Positions 1 through 6,803 of a stretch of DNA of 27,372 nucleotides are shown one piece after another. The position numbers were made by a program, and so were the translations under genes. This DNA comes from Bacteroidales bacterium (lineage in GTDB: Bacteria > Bacteroidota > Bacteroidia > Bacteroidales > JAGOPY01): positions 1 through 27,372 of the forward strand of contig DAOWEV010000114.1 in the NCBI GenBank assembly GCA_030638325.1, written 5' to 3'. The notes under the pieces are model-generated. The model searched no databases and had not been told where the DNA came from. It saw nothing but the letters and a program-made list of their open reading frames with translations. Every line of letters begins with the position of its first letter. Positions within the stretch are counted from its first letter, which is position 1.

Positions 1-17
1 CAAATGTTATCTTTAAT

Positions 18-168
18 AAATCCTAAGCACCAAATCCTAATCCCGATAGGTATCGGGAAAACAAATTCAAAACTCAAATAACCAAATGTTCAGAACAAAG
101 GATTTCCTACAGAACACACGGTTTTGAATTTTGTGCTTTTGTCATTTGGTATTGTTTAGGATTTAGAT
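18..168. repeat. Imperfect long inverted repeat, decayed element
   Basis: The left part holds AAATCCTAA (18-26, again near 32-40) and ACAAATTCAAAAC (61-73). The right part reads GTTTTGAATTTTGTG (121-135) and then TTTAGGATTT (155-164), which reverse-complement to the same words in the same order. The arms are imperfect and enclose about 50 bases with no coding sign. A separate perfect palindrome (8-2-8, CCGATA type) sits in the left arm at 41-58. I see no gene in 1-244. The architecture resembles the inverted repeats at 10939-11174 and 26204-26342. Confidence 0.5.
41..58. repeat. CCGATA-type palindrome (8-2-8)
   Basis: TCCCGATA, two bases, TATCGGGA: a perfect inverted repeat with 8-base arms. 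A related 18-base perfect palindrome with the same CCGATAG/CTATCGG core occurs at 8837-8854. Two copies of the core in intergenic DNA suggest a dispersed repeat rather than a local operator. Confidence 0.6.
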
Positions 169-244
169 ATTCTATTTAAGTGATTTATTTAACACTGATG
201 AAATATACGTTACAGCTAAATAATTACCAAATTTAATAAAAAGA

Positions 245-889
245 ATGTTCTTTTCCTCCTATTTTTGCAATGACATGACCAAGACTCAAAAAACAGATAA
301 AAATTATTCAGCAGTTATCCTGGCAGCCGGAAAATCGATCCGGATGGGCGTCCCGAAATTTGCCTTGAAGTTTAACGAGAATACCAGTTTCCTTGAGAAG
401 ATCGTAAATGAATACACTGTTTTTGGCTGCACACAGATTGTGGTGGTCTTAAATGAGGAAGGGGCATTATTTCTGAAACAAAATCCAGTCAGCTTATCCC
501 ATAATACAAGAATTGTCACCAACCATCATCCCGAATGGGAAAGGTTTTACTCCATCAAAACAGGATTGAAGCGCTTAGATAAATCCAACCTGGCATTTAT
601 TCACAATGTTGACAATCCGTTTGTCATTCACGGGGCGCTAAAATCTATGCTTGATAAAATAGAGGATGCCGCTTATGTTGTTCCGGTCTTCAACGACCGG
701 GGAGGTCATCCGGTCTTGCTGTCAGAAATGGTGATAAAAAATATCATTGCTGAAAAAGAACATGATTTAAATTTCAGGGACTTTTTGAAAGGAAGTATTA
801 AAAAAACAGTTGAAGTGCAAGATGGAAGCATCCTGGTTAACATCAACACAGATGAAGAGTACAGGAGTTTTCAGAATTTCACCAAATAG
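245..889 (+). CDS. MobA-like NTP transferase (molybdenum cofactor cytidylyl/guanylyltransferase-like)
   Basis: A 214-aa protein of the GT-A-fold nucleotidyltransferase group that includes MobA and MocA. The nucleotide-binding signature is clear: AVILAAGKSIRMGVPK at residues 23-38 (family LAAGxSxRMGxxK), followed by an HNVDNPFV segment whose Asp is the likely metal ligand. Family members transfer CMP or GMP to molybdopterin or act on sugar phosphates; the true substrate here cannot be read from sequence. The start is uncertain: ATG at 245 has an A-rich leader typical of Bacteroidota starts, but a second ATG at 275 lies just after a TATTTTTG word (260-267) that resembles a -7 promoter box; that start would give 204 aa. 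The 3' end overlaps the convergent DUF2278 gene by 19 bases. No molybdenum-enzyme gene is adjacent. Confidence 0.8.
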   Translation: MFFSSYFCNDMTKTQKTDKNYSAVILAAGKSIRMGVPKFALKFNENTSFLEKIVNEYTVFGCTQIVVVLNEEGALFLKQNPVSLSHNTRIVTNHHPEWERFYSIKTGLKRLDKSNLAFIHNVDNPFVIHGALKSMLDKIEDAAYVVPVFNDRGGHPVLLSEMVIKNIIAEKEHDLNFRDFLKGSIKKTVEVQDGSILVNINTDEEYRSFQNFTK

Positions 890-1857
890 TTTTCCTTCCT
901 TGCCTGGGCTTTTGAATAACTGACGCCATCCACTTTTACCCCGTTCTCGTCGAGCAATGTAATAATTCCGCCTTTATTACTCAATCTTGCATTGGAAAGA
1001 TTGATTGTTTTGGTGCCAAAAGCCCGGATTGTCCCGTCAATCATCTCTTTTTGCTTGGTTTTATCCAGGATAGACCAATTATCCAAATTGATCTGATCTC
1101 CGGACAAGTTTAACAAATACACCTGTTCTTTCGTCAATTCATCTCCCTCAGGATTTACCAGCGCTGCAAAGATCACAACATCTTGTAAGCGGGTAGTTAC
1201 AACTTCCAATCTGTTTCCGGTAGTGTCATCGGTATGCATTGACTGCGACTGAAAAGCAGTGAAGTAAGCCAGCCATTTATCAGAACTTTCAAAATGCAAT
1301 AAAAGGCCTCCGTCTTGCCAGACACCGTCATTTTTGGTAAAAGGTTCTGCGTTTCCCTGGTTCATATGAATGTCGTGAATGCCTCTTGACGGGAAGAATT
1401 TAAATATTGTATCCTTTTTATCCGTGGGGCCCCATGGTTCACCAAATGCATACAGTACAGCCTTTTCCTTTTTGGCTTTCACTATAAAATGGTCTATAAA
1501 ATCATTCAAATCATTATTCGGGCCTGATACATCAAAAGGCAGGGGGATCAGGGCATCTTCTTTAAAAAGATTATACCGGATATAATCAAGCGCCAAACTG
1601 TTGGGTTTGTTCTCGATCTCATAAAAGCCAGGGTCAAAATTTGCGTTTTTTATCTTCTCGATAATTTCATGATGAAAATCATCATCAATGAAATAGGTAA
1701 CTTCAGATGGGTGCTTCTTTGATTTCACATTTACCGCAATCCTGTATTCTATTCCATTATCAGTTAGAACTCTTATCTGGTAATGTGGGCTTTTTGCAGT
1801 TGCCTTTCTTTTTCCAACTACGATGCCCTTTAATAAGCCATATTCTTTTAGTGCCAT
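871..1857 (-). CDS. DUF2278 (YukJ-like) protein with C-terminal lamin-tail-like domain
   Basis: A 328-aa protein. Residues 1 to about 220 match the DUF2278/YukJ family by eye: a start KEYGLLKGIVVGKRK, then the HYQIRV and VNVKSKKHPSEVTYFIDDDF segments, and later a GIHDIHMNQGN motif with His residues. The last ~80 residues (YLLNLSGDQINLDNWSILD ... GGIITLLDENGVKVDGVSY) have the pattern of a lamin-tail domain, a small Ig-like beta fold often found on secreted or nuclease-associated bacterial proteins. No signal peptide is visible. The molecular function of DUF2278 is not established to my knowledge. The gene ends inside the 3' end of the convergent nucleotidyltransferase gene (19-base overlap). 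The start is ATG at 1857; a CAAAAATA word at 1951-1958 (TATTTTTG on this strand) could be its -7 box. Confidence 0.8.
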   Translation of the reverse strand: MALKEYGLLKGIVVGKRKATAKSPHYQIRVLTDNGIEYRIAVNVKSKKHPSEVTYFIDDDFHHEIIEKIKNANFDPGFYEIENKPNSLALDYIRYNLFKEDALIPLPFDVSGPNNDLNDFIDHFIVKAKKEKAVLYAFGEPWGPTDKKDTIFKFFPSRGIHDIHMNQGNAEPFTKNDGVWQDGGLLLHFESSDKWLAYFTAFQSQSMHTDDTTGNRLEVVTTRLQDVVIFAALVNPEGDELTKEQVYLLNLSGDQINLDNWSILDKTKQKEMIDGTIRAFGTKTINLSNARLSNKGGIITLLDENGVKVDGVSYSKAQARKENYLVKF

Positions 1858-1950
1858 GGTTATTCGCTGGTTTTTATGTTTTTATCAATTAATAATTCCT
1901 GACGCAGCTCAAAACTGCAAAAAAATTGATTTAAGAATACCGATCCAAAA

Positions 1951-1958
1951 CAAAAATA
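1951..1958 (-). promoter_or_regulatory. Candidate -7 box for the DUF2278 gene
   Basis: On the minus strand this reads TATTTTTG, matching the Bacteroidota -7 consensus TAnnTTTG. It lies about 95 bases upstream of the DUF2278 ATG. I see no convincing -33 TTTG at the usual 19-21 base spacing, so this is tentative. Confidence 0.35.
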
Positions 1959-1996
1959 AAAATATTTTTATTATCATTTAGGTGGGCATTGTAATT

Positions 1997-2343
1997 CAAC
2001 ACCTTCGGCGTTGAGAGATTTGCGATTGTTGTATCCCACAGGCTGCGCCTGCGGTTATTATTATTAAACCACTTACGTGGTTTTGTGTGGAGTTAACAAC
2101 GGAATTTATTATCTACCAATATGTAGTCCCTACCGGGACTTTCGAAAAACGGAAAAGGTTAGTATCCTGTTTTAAAGGAAGGTCATTAATGGTCTTTCCT
2201 TAATATTTTATACTTTTAATGAAATTTGAATGATGAAGAGAAACTAACTTTGCAATAAATAAAAACGCTTCTGTTCTGTTCCGTTAGGAACAAAATATGG
2301 GTAGAAATAAAAACAGTAATAAGGAATAAAGTTCCGTAGGAAC
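1997..2343. repeat. Cluster of six short palindromic (REP-like) elements
   Basis: The gene-poor gap 1858-2435 holds a series of small hairpins with different stems: 1997-2013 (CAACACC/GGCGTTG, one mismatch), 2036-2054 (CCACAGGC/GCCTGCGG, one mismatch), 2066-2083 (AAACCAC TTAC GTGGTTT, perfect), 2125-2140 (AGTCCC TACC GGGACT, perfect), 2277-2292 (TGTTCC GTTA GGAACA, perfect) and 2331-2343 (GTTCC GTA GGAAC, perfect). The last two are variants of one element and are both followed by an AAAT-rich tail. No ORF is apparent around them. They look like dispersed intergenic repeats of the REP kind; no transposase is present in the window. Confidence 0.65.
2225..2252 (+). promoter_or_regulatory. Candidate promoter upstream of the T9SS-sorted protein
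   Basis: TTTG at 2225-2228 and TAACTTTG at 2245-2252 resemble the Bacteroidota -33 and -7 boxes, separated by 16 bases (shorter than the usual 19-21). The start codon is at 2436, so the leader would be about 180 bases and would carry the two GTTCC/GGAAC hairpins and an AGGCAGG/CCTGCCT inverted repeat. Confidence 0.4.
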
Positions 2344-2435
2344 GAAATGTTAAATAAGGCAGGCATTAATAATTTAGCGATAAGGAGGGGCTATTATGGT
2401 ACCTGCCTGTTAATAAGTCAGATAAAATCAAAATT

Positions 2436-3980
2436 ATGCTTAAAGCAGTATATATATTATTGTTATTTATAGTAATCACATCCAATATTACTATTGGACA
2501 AGAATGGCCTAAGATATATGGAGATTCATTTCATTCTCTTGTGAGAGATATCAAAGAAAATTATGATAAAGGATATTTTATTGTTGGATATACTTATGAT
2601 TATAATGGTATACCTGAATATAGCTGGCTAATAAAAACAGATATCAACGGTTCAATGTTATGGAATAAGAAGTTTGGAGATGGAAATTATTTGAATGGGT
2701 TTACGGGCTCAGAATTAACTAATGATAATGGTTTGATTATTTGTGGCGCTACAAGTAAATATGAAAACCAGGCTGAATACGATGCATTATTCATTAAATT
2801 TAATTTTTGCGGTGAAATTGAATGGTGTAGAGTATTCAGATCACCAGGTAATAATTATGGAACAGGTATATTACAATTAGCTGATGGCAGCTATATAGGA
2901 ATGCTACAGTATTATGGAGGAGACTTAGAAAACATCCGAATCAGCCTGGTAAAAATGGATAACACTGGTGAGCCAATATGGATTGAGCATTTAGCACAAG
3001 AAGATTCTTTAATTTATAATGAAGAAGGACGGTTTCTCACTTTAACATCTGATAGTAACTATTTAGTATCTGGAAGATGTTATTATCCTGGAATGGTTCC
3101 TTTTTGGATATTAACTGATCAGGATGGAAGCCAAATATGGGATTTAAAATGGGGAAATAATACTGGAAAAGCACACCAGGTCATTGAACAAGACTCAGGT
3201 TTGTTTTATTCAACTGCAATGTGTTCTGGCAATAACAGACCATTAACGCCTACTATATTTACATTTGATAGCAACGGTCAAGCTTTATCAAAATATTATT
3301 TACTTGGAGATACTATTGAACGAGGAAGTGCATCTGGTATTTATAAACTTAATGATAGCAATATAGCAGTAGGTATATGCTGGTCAGATATAGCAATTCC
3401 TGTAGACCATGGATATAGCGAGATTATTATAACAGACACTATAGGGAACACATTAAGAAAAAGATTATTATTAGAGGAATATAAAGTTCCCAAACAGATA
3501 ATACAAACTTATGATAGTAAGATCCTTGTAGCTGATAATTATGTCGTTGATAATAATTGGGACATCTATTTATGGAAATTAAATTCTGATCTTCAAGATG
3601 ATACCCTTTACACTCAACCCTTCACCTACGATAGCCTTTGTCCTTATCCAATCACCTCTGATACTGTCGATTTAAATTGCAGCCTCTTTGTTGATATTGA
3701 AGAGATACCTACAAAAGAAGAATATGAGAATAACATCAGGTTCTATCCTAATCCGGGAAGTGAATTAGTTACCTTTTCTTATGTTGAACAGAATTCAAAC
3801 AAGGAAGCCCTGATATATGTATATAATTCTTTTGGCATCCTTGTGAAAAAGATCAGAATTCCTGATAGACAAAACCAACACACCATTAATATTTCTTCAT
3901 TTTCTTCAGGCCTTTACATAGTTGTCCTTCGTAATGAGAGGAAAATTTTAGCGAAGGGGAAGTTTATTATAGCGAGATAA
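2436..3980 (+). CDS. Secreted propeller-like protein with T9SS C-terminal sorting domain
   Basis: A 514-aa protein. It starts with a signal peptide (MLKAVYILLLFIVITSN, cleavage probably after ITIGQ). The body has repeated blocks of the type KGYFIVGYT...SWLIKTDINGSMLWNKKFGDGN and NGLIICGAT...ALFIKFNFCGEIEW, as in bacterial beta-propeller proteins with GGxxIVG / LxKxDxxGxxxW repeats. The C-terminus, from about residue 430, is a type A T9SS sorting domain: RFYPNPGSELVTF, IYVYNSFGILVKK, SSFSSGLYIVVL and a basic end. It should be exported by Sec, carried over the outer membrane by the type IX system, and released or anchored at the surface. No ligand or enzyme activity can be assigned. Its codons are visibly more A/T-rich than those of neighbouring genes, which may mean recent acquisition. 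It stands alone between intergenic repeats and the convergent GH92 gene. Confidence 0.8.
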   Translation: MLKAVYILLLFIVITSNITIGQEWPKIYGDSFHSLVRDIKENYDKGYFIVGYTYDYNGIPEYSWLIKTDINGSMLWNKKFGDGNYLNGFTGSELTNDNGLIICGATSKYENQAEYDALFIKFNFCGEIEWCRVFRSPGNNYGTGILQLADGSYIGMLQYYGGDLENIRISLVKMDNTGEPIWIEHLAQEDSLIYNEEGRFLTLTSDSNYLVSGRCYYPGMVPFWILTDQDGSQIWDLKWGNNTGKAHQVIEQDSGLFYSTAMCSGNNRPLTPTIFTFDSNGQALSKYYLLGDTIERGSASGIYKLNDSNIAVGICWSDIAIPVDHGYSEIIITDTIGNTLRKRLLLEEYKVPKQIIQTYDSKILVADNYVVDNNWDIYLWKLNSDLQDDTLYTQPFTYDSLCPYPITSDTVDLNCSLFVDIEEIPTKEEYENNIRFYPNPGSELVTFSYVEQNSNKEALIYVYNSFGILVKKIRIPDRQNQHTINISSFSSGLYIVVLRNERKILAKGKFIIAR

Positions 3981-4069
3981 AGTCTGAGATAGCTAATCAG
4001 TACTTAACGTGAGTTAAAGTAAAGAGTGCCTAAAGCTATTTAAAGAGGATAATGATGACCGTTACTTCA

Positions 4070-6388
4070 TCATCGCGGGGCCATGCTACCCCACTCCCTA
4101 TTTGGTTCAGGGCCCATGTAAAATGTGACATTTCCTCCATTAACAATCTCGGAGTGAAGTAAATAGTTACGGTTTAACTCCTGACCATTTACAAACACTT
4201 TTTGGATATACACATTTTCATGGCCCTGGTTTTTTGCTTCAATCCTTAAGTTTTTCCCACTTTCCAAATGAATGATTGCCGATTTTACAACCGGGCTTCC
4301 AATAGCATACCAGTCTGACCCGGGGCAAACCGGATAAAACCCCAATGCGCTGAAAATATACCAGGCCGACATCTGGCCGGCATCGTCATTACCGCATAAT
4401 CCATCCGGAGAATTGGAATACATTGTCTCCATGATCATACGGACACGATCCTGTGTTTTCCATGCCTGACCTGTCCAGTTGTATAAGTAAGGGATATGAT
4501 GCCCGGGCTCATTGCCGTGGACATAATTCCCGATAATCCCATCACGGGTAATATCTTCTGTTTCTTCAAAATATTCATCGGAAATGTGCATAGTAAACAA
4601 GGAATCAAGATGAGAAGAAAATTTCACCCGGCCACCCATCATTTCAATCATTTGATTGATTTGATGTGGAACATACAGGCTGTAATTCCAGGCATTTCCT
4701 TCAATAAAGCCCTGCCCATGGGTGCTCAATGTATTAAAATCCGTTTTCCATTTCCCATTTGCCAGCTTTGGCCTCATGAAACCTATTGTTGAATCATATA
4801 CATTGTTAAAATTCTGAGACCGGGTGATGAATTCATCATACACTCCGGGTTTGTCTGATTTTTGTGCAATTTGAGCAATACACCAGTCATCATAAGCATA
4901 CTCCAGGGTTTTCGAAACAGAAGACGAGTTTTTATCTTCCGGTACATAGCCAAGTTGCATATAATATAACAGGCCGTCATAGTATTTGTTTTTGGCAGTG
5001 TTTACACAGGCTTCCAGGGCTTTATCCATGTCAGGCTTCAGGTTGCCTTTCACACAAGCATCTGCAATAACCGAAACGCTGTGGTAGCCAATCATACACC
5101 AATTTTCGTTAGCGTAATGAGACCATACGGGTAACATCTGGTGAACACTCTGGTAGTAATGTGATAGCATGGACTGTACCATATCCGCATTTCTCTCTCG
5201 TTGGATGATATTAAAGAGCGGGTGTAATGCCCGATAAGTATCCCAAAGAGAGAAGATTGTATAGTTATTGAAATTATTCGCGTAATGGGTGTTCAAATCC
5301 AATCCCCGGTACGCGCCATCAACATCCATATAGGTAACCGGGCTTAGAAACGAATGATACAATGCAGTATAAAATGTTTCCTTTTCTATCCGGTTGTTTG
5401 CTTCGATAATTATTTTGCCCAGCTCTGTGTCCCATAGTTTTTGGCTTTCATATTTGACCCTGTCAAAATCCCAATGCGGGATTTCAGCATTCAAATTCTT
5501 TAACGCTCCAACCGTGCTAACCGGGGAAAGAGCAAACTTGATCTTTATTTTCCCGCCTTCCTCAGTTTTAAAATCAAAATAGGCCCTGATCTGCTTACCG
5601 GCCATTTCAGGAAAGTTTTTACGCTCATCAAATTTCCTCCAGAAACCTTTGTAAACATTATTATCAAGCTTTAAGTGACCATATTGATAGAAAGGTTTCG
5701 AAAAAACCATGGCAAAATATACCGTTCTTGTTCTTGCCCATCCATTTGTTTGTCTGAACCCGGTTATCAGAGTGTCATTCTCCACCCTGACAAAAGTCCA
5801 TATGTTTTTATCATCATAATTGTAGATGCCGGATATCAGATCGAGGATAATATGAGCCTCATCTGTTTTCGGAAAAGTATATTGGTGAAAGCCCACCCGG
5901 TTAGTGGCTGATAGCTCGACCAGGATGTTATAATCGTCTAACTCTACCTTATAATATGCCGGTTCAGCTGTCTCATTTTTATGGGAAAAATTAGAACGAT
6001 ATCCACGATCCGGATTACCCGCTGTTCCGGGGTTTAATTGCAACTTTCCAACTGTTGGCATAATTAAGAAATCGCCCAGGTCGGAATGACCTGTACCACT
6101 GAAATGTGTATGGCTAAAACCAACGATGGTGGGATCATCATACTGGTAGCCAGAGCAATACTTATAAACATCCCGGTTATATTTCCCATCCTTTTCATAA
6201 CCGATAGTATCTGTTTCCGGGCTAAGCTGTACCATCCCAAATGGTACTGTGGCGCCTGGATAAGTGTGTCCCATATTCTTTGTTCCCACCAGGGGCTTTA
6301 CATATTGAATAAGATTTCCTGTGAATTCGATTTGAGCAAACAGGCATATATGTGTGAGTACCAAGGTTAAGAACAATATCTTTCTCAT
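4070..6388 (-). CDS. GH92 family exo-alpha-mannosidase, exported
   Basis: A 772-aa protein with signal peptide MRKILFLTLVLTHICLFAQ. The mature part begins YVKPLVGTKNMGHTYPGATVPFGMVQLSP, the hallmark N-terminal beta-sandwich start of GH92. The (alpha/alpha)6 domain carries the family motifs FIEGNAWNYS (Glu563, candidate general acid), HGNEPGHHIPYLY (Glu627, likely Ca2+ site) and GLCGNDDAGQMSAWY (Asp668/Asp669, candidate base). GH92 enzymes are Ca2+-dependent inverting exo-mannosidases acting mainly on alpha-1,2, -1,3 or -1,4 linked mannose; the specificity here cannot be told. The length is normal and both domains are intact. No SusC/SusD pair or other glycosidase adjoins it, so it is not in a visible polysaccharide-utilization locus. 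A good promoter candidate lies at 6443-6474. Confidence 0.93.
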   Translation of the reverse strand: MRKILFLTLVLTHICLFAQIEFTGNLIQYVKPLVGTKNMGHTYPGATVPFGMVQLSPETDTIGYEKDGKYNRDVYKYCSGYQYDDPTIVGFSHTHFSGTGHSDLGDFLIMPTVGKLQLNPGTAGNPDRGYRSNFSHKNETAEPAYYKVELDDYNILVELSATNRVGFHQYTFPKTDEAHIILDLISGIYNYDDKNIWTFVRVENDTLITGFRQTNGWARTRTVYFAMVFSKPFYQYGHLKLDNNVYKGFWRKFDERKNFPEMAGKQIRAYFDFKTEEGGKIKIKFALSPVSTVGALKNLNAEIPHWDFDRVKYESQKLWDTELGKIIIEANNRIEKETFYTALYHSFLSPVTYMDVDGAYRGLDLNTHYANNFNNYTIFSLWDTYRALHPLFNIIQRERNADMVQSMLSHYYQSVHQMLPVWSHYANENWCMIGYHSVSVIADACVKGNLKPDMDKALEACVNTAKNKYYDGLLYYMQLGYVPEDKNSSSVSKTLEYAYDDWCIAQIAQKSDKPGVYDEFITRSQNFNNVYDSTIGFMRPKLANGKWKTDFNTLSTHGQGFIEGNAWNYSLYVPHQINQMIEMMGGRVKFSSHLDSLFTMHISDEYFEETEDITRDGIIGNYVHGNEPGHHIPYLYNWTGQAWKTQDRVRMIMETMYSNSPDGLCGNDDAGQMSAWYIFSALGFYPVCPGSDWYAIGSPVVKSAIIHLESGKNLRIEAKNQGHENVYIQKVFVNGQELNRNYLLHSEIVNGGNVTFYMGPEPNREWGSMAPR

Positions 6389-6442
6389 GTTAATACTTAT
6401 TTCTTAAATGGAACTATAATGAACACCATTACAGCTAAAAAA

Positions 6443-6474
6443 CAAATATACGGATTAAAAATAATAGCGGTAAA
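6443..6474 (-). promoter_or_regulatory. Candidate promoter of the GH92 gene
   Basis: Read on the minus strand: TTTA (6474-6471), a 20-base spacer, then TATATTTG (6450-6443), which fits TAnnTTTG with the normal Bacteroidota spacing to a -33-like element. The leader to the ATG at 6388 would be about 50 bases. Confidence 0.5.
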
Positions 6475-6486
6475 CCATAATCTGTG

Positions 6487-6701
6487 ACCCTAAGGGTTGA
6501 AATCATAATTGACTAACCCCGGCATTCATGCCGGGGATAAGGGTATCAGGAATTTCGGGCTTTAGCCCTTAATCTTTTCGAAACTATACTTTTAGCACCC
6601 CAAGCACAGTGTAACCAAATTCTTTCATAGGACATAGCATTATAAGTTTTGGGCTAAAGCCCGGTTATAGACTTATTTTTTCTCCGCCCTAAAGGACGGA
6701 G
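6487..6701. repeat. Second cluster of short palindromic elements
   Basis: The gap 6389-6803 between GH92 and htpG holds ACCCT A AGGGT (6487-6497), CCCCGGCAT TC ATGCCGGGG (6517-6536, perfect 9-base arms), GGGCT TT AGCCC (6557-6568), GGGCT AA AGCCC (6651-6662) and CTCCGCCC TAAA GGACGGAG (6682-6701, one mismatch). The two GGGCT/AGCCC copies have complementary loops, so they are the same element in opposite orientation about 95 bases apart. No ORF or gene remnant was found in this gap. Confidence 0.65.
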
Positions 6702-6803
6702 TTAGTCATTTTTCCATCATTCCATTTTTCCCCGCCATTTTGTCAGCACAACTCACTTGGTATGGGATTTGTCAATCATCTAAAAACATAAAATTTATTG
6801 ATT

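Noticed and set aside
6798..6803. TTG start for htpG, adding two residues.
   Set aside because: The ATG at 6804 gives the standard MQKGKI start of Bacteroidota HtpG.
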